Below, piece by piece: positions 29,323 to 37,908 of a stretch of 64,000 bases of DNA. The stretch's first letter is position 1; each line of letters opens with the position of its first letter. Below the pieces are notes generated by a model. It did no database searches, was not told the DNA's origin, and worked only from the letters and a program-made list of their open reading frames with translations. The position numbers were made by a program, and so were the translations under genes. The stretch is from DATJLY01 sp963773665 (GTDB lineage Bacteria; Pseudomonadota; Alphaproteobacteria; ATCC43930; CGMCC-115725): contig CAVZBZ010000009.1 of the NCBI GenBank assembly GCA_963773665.1, positions 186,001-250,000 on the forward strand, read 5' to 3'.

Positions 29323-30288
29323 CTAGTCGCTGAGCTCCGTCACGCCTTGGAGCACGAGGCGCTCGGGCGGCGTCGTGCCTTCGATGTCGCCCATCGCCTT
29401 CATCGCGGCGATGAGGTTGCGGAGCTTGGCGCGCGACACCTTGTTGCTGCGCTCGAACCCGTCGATCCGGCGCATCAGGTCGTAGGCCTGGGCGACCTCG
29501 TCGCGGTCGCCCTTCATCAGGCGCTGCAGGATGTCGATCGCCTCGTCGCGGTTGTTGTCGTCGTCGAACCAGGCGATCGAGCGGTCGAGCACGGCGACGA
29601 GGCGCTTGGCCGTGTCGCGGTGCTTTTGCGCCCAGGCGAGCGACACGTCGGCGGCGCCCATCGGCAGATCCTCGGTATAGTCCTTGATCATGCCGATGTT
29701 CCTGAACCCGGCCTTCTCGGCGATGAAATTCACCGGCGGTACCAGCATGGTGGCATCGACCGTGCCCGATTTCAGCGCGGCGAAACGCTGCGCCGTGTTG
29801 CCGATGACGACGATGTCGTAATCGCCGTCCTTCAGCCCATGCGCCTCGGCGATGCGATTGAGATAGACGCGGTTGATGTCGCGCAGGCCGCCGATGCAGA
29901 TGGTCTTGCCTTTCAGGTCCTCGAATTTCTGGATCGAGGGTTGCGCCAGCATCTCATAGGGCGTGACGCGGCCGACGATGCGCAGGATCGCGACCGGCGC
30001 GCCCTTCTCGATGGCGTGGATCGGCTCGACCGCGCCGATCGTGCCGACGATGTCGAGCGAGCCGCCGGCCAGCTCCTGGATGAGCCCCGGCGCAGTCGGC
30101 ACATAGACGAGGTCGAGCGTAATGCCGGCCGCGGCGAAGTATCCCTTGTCGATGCCGATGTAATAAGGCCACGCCCCGGAATTGGGCGAGCCGATGAGCC
30201 CGGTGACGATGGTCTCGGCCGCCGTGGCCGGCGCCGCCAGCGCCAGCCCCGCGGCGATCAAAATGCCAATCACTCCGCTTGCCCGCAT
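29323..30288 (-). CDS. ABC transporter substrate-binding protein, NMT1 family
   Basis: A 321-residue periplasmic protein. I placed the start at MRASGVIGILIAAGLALAAP, a clear signal peptide with a ggagggcggc ribosome site upstream; the longer frame translates the intergenic repeats. The body shows WPYYIGIDKGYFAAAGITLD, GTIGAVEPIHAIEKGAPVAI and FEDLKGKTICIGGLRDINRV, a taurine/nitrate-type binding protein pattern. No permease or ATPase lies nearby, making it another orphan binding protein. The repeat-bearing spacer behind it separates it from parE. Confidence 0.85.
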   Translation of the reverse strand: MRASGVIGILIAAGLALAAPATAAETIVTGLIGSPNSGAWPYYIGIDKGYFAAAGITLDLVYVPTAPGLIQELAGGSLDIVGTIGAVEPIHAIEKGAPVAILRIVGRVTPYEMLAQPSIQKFEDLKGKTICIGGLRDINRVYLNRIAEAHGLKDGDYDIVVIGNTAQRFAALKSGTVDATMLVPPVNFIAEKAGFRNIGMIKDYTEDLPMGAADVSLAWAQKHRDTAKRLVAVLDRSIAWFDDDNNRDEAIDILQRLMKGDRDEVAQAYDLMRRIDGFERSNKVSRAKLRNLIAAMKAMGDIEGTTPPERLVLQGVTELSD

Positions 30289-30376
30289 GGCGCCGCCCTC
30301 CCATATTGAACGCTGAAAACGTGCGCCCGTCGCCTTCGTGCGCTTCGCCCGCTGCGCACGGGGACGAAGATGCGAA

Positions 30377-30530
30377 ATTACCGAACGAAGCCAATTTCGC
30401 GAACGGACGCAATTTGCCGAACGAACCCAATTCGCCTCAGAGGGAGCAAAAAGTACCGGCTCGGTCAAATTATCGAACGAAGCCAATTTCGCGAACGAAC
30501 ACGATTTCGCCGAACGAAGCCAATTCGGCG
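30377..30530. repeat. Two triplets of an 18-base direct repeat (unit cgaacgaagccaatttcg)
   Basis: In the 262-base spacer between the binding-protein gene and parE, the 18-base unit occurs three times head to tail (about 30382-30435: cgaacgaagccaatttcg, cgaacggacgcaatttgc, cgaacgaacccaattcgc) and again three times (about 30475-30529), separated by some 40 unrelated bases. Copies differ at a few positions. The unit is 18 bases, so every frame stays open through it and gives Asn-Glu-Ala-Asn-Phe-like peptides on one strand, but I see no start site or coding evidence. The composition is clearly less GC-rich than the flanks. Confidence 0.85.
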
Positions 30531-30550
30531 CTCGCCGGCTGGGTCCGCCT

Positions 30551-32513
30551 TCAGATGTCCAAGTCCTTGGCAAACCTGGATTTTTCCTGGATGAAGGCGA
30601 AGCGCAGCTCGGGTTTGCGGCCCATCAACGTCTCGACCAGCTCGGCGGCCGAGGTCTGCTCCGCCTCGGTCACCCGGAGCAGGAGGCGGGTCGCCGGGTC
30701 CATGGTGGTCTCGCGCAGCTGGCGCGGCGGCATCTCGCCGAGGCCCTTGAAGCGGCTCACCTCGATCTTGCCCTTGCCCTTGAAGACGGTGCCGAGCAGC
30801 TCGTCCTTGTGCGCGTCGTCGCGCGCGTACACCGTCTCCTGGCCGTGCTGCAGCCGGTAGAGCGGCGGCGATGCGAGGAAGAGATGCCCCTTCGCGACGA
30901 GGCCGGGCATCTCGCGGAAGAAGAACGTCATCAGCAGCGAGGCGATGTGCGCGCCGTCGACATCGGCATCGGTCATGATGATGACGCGCTCGTAGCGCAG
31001 CTTGTCGTCCTGGTAGCGCTCGCCCGAGCCCGCGCCCAAGGCCTGCACCAGATCGGCCAGCTCCTGGTTCTGCTTCAGCCGGTCGGCGGTGGCGCTCGCG
31101 ACGTTCAGGATCTTGCCGCGCAACGGCAGGATCGCCTGCGTCTCGCGGTCGCGCGCCTGCTTCGCCGAGCCGCCGGCGCTGTCGCCCTCGACCAGGAAGA
31201 TCTCGGTGCCGCTCGCGGCCGAGCGCGCGCAATCGGCAAGCTTGCCCGGAAGACGGAGTTTTCGCGTCGCGGTCTTGCGCTCGAGCTCGCGCTCCTGCTT
31301 GCGCCGCAGCCGGTCCTCGGCGCGCTCGATGACCGCGTCCATGAGCGCGCGCGCGTTCTGCGGATCCTCCGAAAGCCAATGGTCGAAGCGGTCCTTGAGC
31401 GCGCCCTCGACGAGCCGCGTCGCCTCGCTCGAGGCGAGCCGCTCCTTGGTCTGGCCCTGGAATTGCGGCTCGCGGATGAACAGCGACAGGATCGCGACCG
31501 CGCCGGCGACCACGTCCTCGGGCGCGATCTGCGCCGCACGGCGGTTGCCGGCCAATTCGCCATAGGCGCGCAGGCTCCGCGTCAGCGCGCTGCGCAATCC
31601 TGCCTCGTGCGTGCCGCCTTCGGGCGTCGGCACGGTGTTGCAATAAGACGCGAGATGGCCTTCGAGATCCAACGGCCACGCGATCGCCCATTCGACGCGG
31701 CCGCCCTCGCTGAACTCGGCCTCGCCGGCGAACGGGCGGTTGGCGATGGTCTCGCGCCCGTCGAGCTCGCCGTCGAGATAATCGATCAGGCCGCCCGGGA
31801 AATGGAGGCGCTCTTCCTGCGGCACGTCGTCGGGCCGCGGCAGCGCCGGATCGCACCACCAGCGGATCTCGACGCCGCGGAAGAGATAGGCTTTGGCACG
31901 CGCCATGCGATAGAGCGGCGCCGGCTTGAAGTGCAGGCTGGCGCCGAAGATTTGCGGGTCGGGATGGAAGCTCACCATCGTGCCGCGCTTGTTGTGGACC
32001 GCGCCGGCATCCTTCAACTTGGTCTTGGGCTTGCCGCGGACATATTCTTGCACGTAGCTGCGGCGATCGCGCGCAGACCTCCACCTTGAGCCAGTCGCTG
32101 AGCGCGTTCACCACGGAGACGCCGACGCCATGCAGCCCGCCCGAGGTCTTGTACGCCTCGCCCGAGAACTTGCCGCCGGAATGCAGCATGGTGAGGATGA
32201 TCTCGAGCGCCGACTGCTTGGGGAATTTCGGATGCGGATCGACCGGGATGCCGCGGCCGTTGTCGCGCACCGTGACGCTGCCGTCGGCGTTGAGGTGCAG
32301 TTCGATGTGGCTCGCGTGCCCGGCCACCGCCTCGTCCATGGCGTTGTCGAGCACTTCGGCGACGAGGTGATTGAGGGCGCGCTCGTCGGTGCCGCCGATA
32401 TACATGCCGGGCCGGCGCCGCACCGGCTCGAGCCCTTCGAGGACCTCGATGTCCTTGGCGGAATAGCCGTCCGATTGCGGCTTGCGGGCAAGATTGTCGA
32501 AGAGGTCGGCCAT
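30551..32513 (-). CDS. parE: DNA topoisomerase IV subunit B ParE (one frameshift)
   Basis: A type IIA topoisomerase ATPase subunit. The N-terminal frame has EGLEPVRRRPGMYIGGTDER, the ATP-binding EVLDNAMDEAVAGH and TSGGLHGVGVSVVNALSDWL. The C-terminal frame has the TOPRIM motifs EIFLVEGDSAGGSAKQARDR and IIMTDADVDGAHIASLLMTF and the FKGLGEMPPRQLRETTMDP tail, which favours ParE over GyrB. One extra base near 32069-32076 separates the frames; 1963 bases is one over a multiple of three, giving 653 residues, the usual length for alphaproteobacterial ParE. ParE is essential for chromosome decatenation, so a sequence error is more likely than a real mutation. Confidence 0.88.
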
Positions 32514-32594
32514 GCTTCCTATGAACCCATCATACTGTAGCGCCGAGGCGGAAGATCACAACATCTGGTCGCGTCGGACGCAAGGAGCATCGCC

Positions 32595-32975
32595 ATGAGC
32601 GAACATCCCGGCGAGCCGGCGCTCCGCGCCATCGCCATGCCGGCGGACGCCAATCCAAGCGGCGACATTTTTGGCGGCTGGGTCCTGTCGCAGATGGACC
32701 TGGCCGGCGGCTCGGTCGCCGGGCGGCGCGCCAAGGGCCGGGTGGCGACCGTCGCCATCACCGGCATGACCTTCCACCTGCCGGTCTTCGTCGGCGACGA
32801 GGTGAGCTGTTATGCCGCGGTCGTCAAGACGGGCCGGACCTCGGTCACCATCAAGATCGAGAGCTGGGCGCGGCGCAGCCTGACCGGCGAGCGGGTCAAG
32901 GTGACCGAAGGGCTCTTCACCTATGTCGCGATCGGCCCCGACCGGCAGCCGCGGCCGCTTCCGCCCGAAAGTTGA
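32595..32975 (+). CDS. YciA-like acyl-CoA thioesterase
   Basis: A 126-residue hotdog thioesterase. It carries the family's AMPADANPSGDIFGGWVLSQ motif with the catalytic Asn-Pro-x-Gly and Asp, followed by ITGMTFHLPVFVGDEVSCYA and VTEGLFTYVAI. YciA-type hexamers cleave a broad range of acyl-CoAs to free fatty acid and CoA. It is divergent from parE across an 81-base spacer and stands as a single gene. Confidence 0.88.
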   Translation: MSEHPGEPALRAIAMPADANPSGDIFGGWVLSQMDLAGGSVAGRRAKGRVATVAITGMTFHLPVFVGDEVSCYAAVVKTGRTSVTIKIESWARRSLTGERVKVTEGLFTYVAIGPDRQPRPLPPES

Positions 32976-33117
32976 CCAGGGCGAGACCAGCGCACGCAGC
33001 GATGCGGAATTTGCGAAGAAACCGTGAACGACACCTCAATGACACGGAACGGCTGGCAAGTCCTTCCCGTTTGGCGGTTCGGGGCGAAGGCTGCAGAGGG
33101 GCCGTTGCTGCGGAGTC

Positions 33118-33600
33118 ATGCGGGGTTACTCTGTCCTCACGCGATTTTGCCTTTATTGTCTCCTGGGCTGGGGCCTTGCGGCTGTATTTCCGCACGGCTC
33201 CGGCGACGCCGCCTTGACTGTGCCGCTGCCGGTCGTGCCCCCTCTTCCAGCGGTCATGCCGCCGCCGCCGCCCGCGCCGGCGGCGCATCATCCGCGGGCG
33301 CAGATCGGCGTCGCCTCGTGGTACGGGCCGGACCATAACGGGCGCGTGACCGCGAGCGGCGCGATCTTCGATGCCGGCAAGCTCACTGCGGCGCACCGCA
33401 GCCTGCCGTTCGACACTAGGGTCAAGGTGACCAACCTGCGCAACGGCAAGTCGGTCAATGTCGTCATCAACGATCGCGGTCCGGGCATCAAGAGCCGCGC
33501 CATCGATCTTTCGGAAAAGGCGGCGCGGCAGCTCGGCATGACCCGAAAAGGTCTCGCCCTCGTGCGCATCGAACCCTTGGGTCCGGTCGCGCTGGAATGA
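33118..33600 (+). CDS. rlpA: RlpA-family septal lytic transglycosylase
   Basis: A 160-residue exported protein with an N-terminal hydrophobic segment (RFCLYCLLGWGLAAVF), a Pro-rich linker (PPLPAVMPPPPPAPAAHHP) and a double-psi beta-barrel: IGVASWYGPDHNGRVTASGA, LPFDTRVKVTNLRNGKSVNV and VINDRGPGIKSRAIDLS. RlpA cuts glycan strands lacking stem peptides. There is no SPOR domain, so this is the short form. The GTG/ATG choice is clear since the upstream 142 bases have no conserved coding. Confidence 0.88.
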   Translation: MRGYSVLTRFCLYCLLGWGLAAVFPHGSGDAALTVPLPVVPPLPAVMPPPPPAPAAHHPRAQIGVASWYGPDHNGRVTASGAIFDAGKLTAAHRSLPFDTRVKVTNLRNGKSVNVVINDRGPGIKSRAIDLSEKAARQLGMTRKGLALVRIEPLGPVALE

Positions 33601-33680
33601 CGGCTATCCCCGTCCGTGCGGGTTGCGGCGGGAACGAAGTATGCGGCCCGGCCTTGACCAAGCGGGAGAGAGTGTCCGCC

Positions 33681-33902
33681 ATGACGACCGTGGGCCGGAT
33701 GACGAGCGAGCGCCAGATCTGGGAGGCGGCGGTGCTGCTCGTGCAGCGCCATGGCGAGGACGCCCCTGCGGTTGCCGGCCGCGAGGCGCTCAAATACTGC
33801 CGCCGCGCGGACGAGCTGAGCTGCGTCGTGTGGTCGTGGATCGCGCGCGTCACGGCCGAGCTCGTGAAGCTCGAGCCCGACGTCACCGAGCGCATTCACT
33901 GA
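33681..33902 (+). CDS. Small DUF6961-like protein
   Basis: A 73-residue, mostly helical protein: MTSERQIWEAAVLLVQRHGE, AGREALKYCRRADELSCVVW, WIARVTAELVKLEP. The pattern fits a small alphaproteobacterial family of unknown function (DUF6961). I chose the ATG preceded by gggagag; the frame is open back to an ATG overlapping the rlpA stop (33597), so a 101-residue form is possible. It is on the same strand as rlpA and probably co-transcribed. Confidence 0.6.
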   Translation: MTTVGRMTSERQIWEAAVLLVQRHGEDAPAVAGREALKYCRRADELSCVVWSWIARVTAELVKLEPDVTERIH

Positions 33903-33933
33903 GGCGAACCGCCTCAAATACGCCTGATCGGCC

Positions 33934-34362
33934 TCAGCGCCAGCCGCGGCGCACGATGATGCCGCCGCCATAGGCGTAGGGCGGAGAATAGGAATAAGGA
34001 TAGGGATAATAGGCCGGATAGACCGGCACGGCGACCGCGGGCGGCGGCGGCGGCGGCGGCGGTGCCGCGGCGACCGCAAGCGGAGGAGCCGGTGCGCCCG
34101 GTTGCGCCGCCGTCACCGCTCTCCAGCTTCCGTCCGGTTGCAGGCACGTCGTGCCCCAGCCCTCCTGCACCTCGCCGCCGACGGTGATCGTCTGCTGAAA
34201 CTCGCGGCAGGTCGGAGCCGCGGTCGGACCCGCTTGCGCCACTTGCGCCGGCGCGGCAGCGACAGCGACCGGCGGCGGGGGCGACGGCGGCGGGTAGTAT
34301 ACGCATCCGCAGCAGAGAAGGATTGCGAGCGTCACGGGCGCGCGAATATGCGTGCTCAACAT
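33934..34362 (-). CDS. Proline-rich lipoprotein with a 17-kDa-antigen-like Cys motif
   Basis: A 142-residue protein. The start is placed at MLSTHIRAPVTLAILLCCGC; the LLCCGC stretch looks like a lipobox, so lipidation at the final Cys is likely. After a Pro/Val spacer comes TCREFQQTITVGGEVQEGWG then TTCLQPDGSWR, a two-Cys motif also seen at the end of 17-kDa surface antigen and RcnB-like outer-membrane lipoproteins. The C-terminal half is Pro-, Tyr- and Ala-rich (PVYPAYYPYPYSYSPPYAYG) and probably disordered or wall-associated. The function is unknown. Confidence 0.65.
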   Translation of the reverse strand: MLSTHIRAPVTLAILLCCGCVYYPPPSPPPPVAVAAAPAQVAQAGPTAAPTCREFQQTITVGGEVQEGWGTTCLQPDGSWRAVTAAQPGAPAPPLAVAAAPPPPPPPPAVAVPVYPAYYPYPYSYSPPYAYGGGIIVRRGWR

Positions 34363-34537
34363 AAAGGCCTCGCGAGGCGTTGCCCGTGCAGTGTCCATCG
34401 AACCGCCCGCTTGGGCAATCGGATTCACGGCCGGGTCCGCCCTCGAATTTCGGTTGACCCCATACCTTCGACCCCGTCAGCATGGCCGGCCAGGGCGCAT
34501 AGTTAACCAACTTGCGTCCGGCAAATGAGGATCGGAG

Positions 34538-36877
34538 ATGCGGGACGGCCGAAACGTCCTCGAGACGGTGTTCGGCGTCGGCGAAAGCGATTTCGCCGCG
34601 GCGCTGCGCGGCGGCGACCCCGCGCTGGCCGACCGCGTCCTGGAGTTGCTGCGGCGGCTTTCAATTCTCGCCGAAGTTTCCGACACGGTGACCGAGCATC
34701 TCACGCTCGACCATCAGCTGCCGCGCATGATCGCGCTCATCACCGAAGTGTTCGATGCCGAGCGCGCCACGCTCTTCCTCAACGACCCGGACGGCGGCGA
34801 GCTGTTCTCGCGCGTGGCGAGCGGCGAGGGCGTGCGCGAGATCCGCATCCCGGCAGGCGCTGGAATTGCCGGCGCGGTGTTCCAGTCCGGCGCGCCCGTC
34901 ATCATCGACGATGTCTACAAGGACCCGCGCTTCAATCCCGAGGTCGATCGCCAGACCGGCTACGTGACGCGCAACATGCTGTGCGTGCCGCTGCGGAACC
35001 GTGACGGGAAGTCGAGCGGCGTGACCCAGGTGCTGAACAAGCGCCGCGGCGCGTTCACCGACGGCGATCGGACATTGCTCGAGGCGATCAACCGCCAAGC
35101 CTCGAACGCCATCGAGGAGGCGCGGCTCGCCGAGCTTCTGGAGCGCGCCCGCCGCGACGAGATCGAGCTTCTCTCGATCGCCGAGGCGATCTCGAGCGAA
35201 TTGCAGCTCGACGTGCTGCTCAACCGCATCATGCACGCCTGCACCGATTTTCTCGAGGCGGAGCGCTCGACCCTGTTCATCTACGATCGCGACAAGGACG
35301 AGCTGTGGTCGAAGATGGCCGAGGGCAGCGAGCAGAAGGAAATTCGCGTGCCGGCCAACGCGGGCCTCGTCGGCGCCGCCTTCCAGGCGGCCGAGGTGCT
35401 CAACATCCCCGACGCCTATGCCGACCCGCGCTTCAACCGGACCGTGGACAAGGCGACCGGGTTCCGCACCCGCAACATCCTGTGCGCGCCGGTGATCGAC
35501 CGGGCCGGCCTCCATCTCGGCATCGTCCAGGTTCTCAACAAGCGTGGCGGACCGTTCGGCGCCGTCGACGTGCGCCGCATCAAGGCGTTCTGCGCCCAGA
35601 TCGCCATCGCGATCCACAACGCGCAGCTTTTCTCCGACGTGCTCGCGCTCAAGAACTACAACGAGAGCATCCTGAAATCGCTGTCGAACGGCGTCGTCAC
35701 GCTCGACCAGCGGCTCAATGTCGCCAAGGTGAACGAGGCGGCCGAGCGCATCCTCGGCTTTGCCGTGAACGACGTGTTGGGCCGCCCGGCCGAGCAGGTG
35801 TTCGGCAATCGCAACGCCTGGATCACGCGCAGCCTCGAATATGTCGTGGCGCAGAACACCAACGACTACCACGCCGACACCGAGCTGCTCTTGCCCGACG
35901 GCAACTCCGTGGCGGTCAACTGCACCGTGGCGCCGCTTCTCGACCTCGACAACAAGGCGATCGGCTACATGCTGGTGCTCGAGGACATCACCCGCGAGAA
36001 GCGTGTCCGCAACACCATGTCGCGCTACATGGCGAAGGAGGTGGTGGACCGGCTGTTGGCGAGCGGCGACGAGGTGCTGAAGGGCAGCTCGCACGTCGCC
36101 ACCGTGCTGTTCTCGGACATCCGCCAGTTCACCATGCTGACCGAGGCGATGAGCCCGCAGCAGACCGTGACCATGCTCAACGAGTATTTCACCGAGATGG
36201 TCGAAGTCGTGCTGTCGAACGGCGGCATGCTCGACAAGTATATCGGCGACGCGCTGATGGCGATCTTCGGCGCGCCGGTCGAGGACGTGACCGACGCCGA
36301 CCGCGCGCTTCGCGTCGCCACCGAGATGATCCGCGCGCTCGATCAGCTCAATGCGCGCCGCGCCGGCGAAGGCCTCGCCGCGATCGACATCGGCGTCGGG
36401 CTCGCCACGGGCGAGGTGCTCGCGGGCTCGGTCGGCTCGATCAAGCGCATGGAATACACCGTGATCGGCGACACCGTGAATCTCTCGGCGCGGCTCGAGA
36501 GCGCGAACAAGCATTACGGCACCAAGGTGCTGATCTCGGGCCAGACGGTCGAGGCGCTGACCGTGCCCGCGATGCTGCGCCGGATCGACGTGCTGCAAGT
36601 GAAGGGCAAGTCGAAGCCGACCCAGGTGTACGAATCGCTCAGCCACAATACCGAGCACACATTCCCCAACATGCACCGCGTCATCGCGCTCTACGAAGGC
36701 GGGTTCGAGCGCTACCAGCAGCGCGACTGGGCCGGCGCCATCGCCAGCTTCGCCGAGGCGCTCGAGCTGGCGCCGCACGACAAGCCGTCGCGCGTCTTCC
36801 TCGACCGCTGCCGCTATTACGCCCGCCACCCGCCGCCGGCCGACTGGAACGGCGTGTGGATCATGGAGGAGAAGTAG
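34538..36877 (+). CDS. GAF-GAF-PAS class III adenylate/guanylate cyclase
   Basis: A 779-residue soluble cyclase. Two GAF domains (about residues 45-200 and 220-370; each has NLCAP/NMLCVPL-type strands such as TRNILCAPVIDRAGLHLGIV) are followed by a PAS domain (about 380-490) and the catalytic domain (about 515-690) with FSDIRQFTMLTEAM, GGMLDKYIGDALMAIFGAPV and EYTVIGDTVNLSARLE. The metal-binding Asp pair, Lys and transition-state Asn/Arg are present. It should make cAMP or cGMP in response to a small ligand or redox signal. Its end (ADWNGVWIMEEK) resembles that of the CHASE2 cyclase. It overlaps mepA tail to tail by 17 bases. Confidence 0.93.
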   Translation: MRDGRNVLETVFGVGESDFAAALRGGDPALADRVLELLRRLSILAEVSDTVTEHLTLDHQLPRMIALITEVFDAERATLFLNDPDGGELFSRVASGEGVREIRIPAGAGIAGAVFQSGAPVIIDDVYKDPRFNPEVDRQTGYVTRNMLCVPLRNRDGKSSGVTQVLNKRRGAFTDGDRTLLEAINRQASNAIEEARLAELLERARRDEIELLSIAEAISSELQLDVLLNRIMHACTDFLEAERSTLFIYDRDKDELWSKMAEGSEQKEIRVPANAGLVGAAFQAAEVLNIPDAYADPRFNRTVDKATGFRTRNILCAPVIDRAGLHLGIVQVLNKRGGPFGAVDVRRIKAFCAQIAIAIHNAQLFSDVLALKNYNESILKSLSNGVVTLDQRLNVAKVNEAAERILGFAVNDVLGRPAEQVFGNRNAWITRSLEYVVAQNTNDYHADTELLLPDGNSVAVNCTVAPLLDLDNKAIGYMLVLEDITREKRVRNTMSRYMAKEVVDRLLASGDEVLKGSSHVATVLFSDIRQFTMLTEAMSPQQTVTMLNEYFTEMVEVVLSNGGMLDKYIGDALMAIFGAPVEDVTDADRALRVATEMIRALDQLNARRAGEGLAAIDIGVGLATGEVLAGSVGSIKRMEYTVIGDTVNLSARLESANKHYGTKVLISGQTVEALTVPAMLRRIDVLQVKGKSKPTQVYESLSHNTEHTFPNMHRVIALYEGGFERYQQRDWAGAIASFAEALELAPHDKPSRVFLDRCRYYARHPPPADWNGVWIMEEK

Positions 36878-37739
36878 CGGCGGCGAAGCTCGCGGTCCCC
36901 GGCAGCGCCAGCACCGCGCGGCATTCGGAGGGCAGGGTGGGGAGCGAGCGCCGCGGCGGCGCTGCGCCCAGCGCGGGCGGGCGCTGATCGCGCACCCAGG
37001 AGGCGAGCGTCGCATCGCACCCATCGCCCGCCGGCACGGCGGCCTGCTTCTCGCACTCCGGCGAGTCGGGCGGGCAGCTCAGGCGGACGTGGAAATGGTC
37101 GTCGTGCCCCCACCATGGCCTGAGTTTGCCGAGCCAGGCGTGCTCGCTGGGCGGCAGGCGGCGGCACAGCGTGGCCTTGATCACCGGATTGACGAAGATG
37201 CGGTCGACCAGCGGGTCGCGCGCCGCGAGCCGCAGGAGCGCGATCTGGCGTTCGCCGAACCGCTTCGGATCGACCGCGCGCCAGCTCGCCAAAAGCATCG
37301 AGGGCAGCGCCACGTTCTCGCGCGCCGCCGGCGCAAGGAGCGGCGTCGGCTCGAGCGTGAACCAGATGTCGACATCGACCCCGGTCTGGTGGCTCGCATG
37401 GCCGAACGGCAGCGGCCCGCCGCGCGGCTGCGCCATGTCGCCGACATAGAACGGGGGCAGCCCGGAGGCGGCCGCTGCGCCGCCGAGCCGGCGCACGAAA
37501 TCGACCGTCTCGGGCAGGCCGAAATAGCGCCGCCGGGAGAGCTTGATGACCTCGTAGCCGGGCCCGTCGGGCGGCAGCGCCACCGCGCCGGCAAGACAGC
37601 CATGGGCCGGGCTGCCGATCGCCGCGGGCACGCCGATGGTGGGCGCGCTCACCCGGCTCCAGGAATTGCCGTCATCGCTCCACGCCAGCGAGACCGGCAC
37701 GAGGAGCAAGACGGCGATCGCGGCAAGACGCTCGATCAT
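36861..37739 (-). CDS. mepA: Penicillin-insensitive murein endopeptidase MepA
   Basis: A 292-residue exported endopeptidase with a signal peptide (IERLAAIAVLLLVPVSLAWS). The LAS-type zinc site is visible as GHASHQTGVDVDIWF and WWGHDDHFHVRLSCP. MepA cuts D-Ala to meso-DAP cross-links in murein regardless of beta-lactams. The start was taken at the Met before the signal peptide rather than seven codons upstream. It lies between two other envelope or signalling genes, converging on the cyclase and divergent from the L,D-transpeptidase gene. Confidence 0.93.
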   Translation of the reverse strand: MIERLAAIAVLLLVPVSLAWSDDGNSWSRVSAPTIGVPAAIGSPAHGCLAGAVALPPDGPGYEVIKLSRRRYFGLPETVDFVRRLGGAAAASGLPPFYVGDMAQPRGGPLPFGHASHQTGVDVDIWFTLEPTPLLAPAARENVALPSMLLASWRAVDPKRFGERQIALLRLAARDPLVDRIFVNPVIKATLCRRLPPSEHAWLGKLRPWWGHDDHFHVRLSCPPDSPECEKQAAVPAGDGCDATLASWVRDQRPPALGAAPPRRSLPTLPSECRAVLALPGTASFAAATSPP

Positions 37740-37908
37740 GGGCTGGCAGACTATCACCAAATCCTAAAATCGGGGCCGGGCGAACGGGTGTGACCATGTT
37801 GTCACATCTTGATAAGGACTTTCGCAAGCCGATGGTGTTGTCATCTTCCGGCGCGGCGATTTCTGCTATGGATCGGACGGCGGGCATCGCGCGCGCCCGA
37901 GGATCGTC

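Noticed and set aside
30377..30530. CRISPR array
   Set aside because: Repeats are directly adjacent without unique spacers of regular size, they vary between copies, and there are no cas genes.
30289..30550. Small proteins encoded by the 18-base repeat array
   Set aside because: The frames are open only because the period is a multiple of three; there is no start/ribosome site and no conserved non-repeat sequence.
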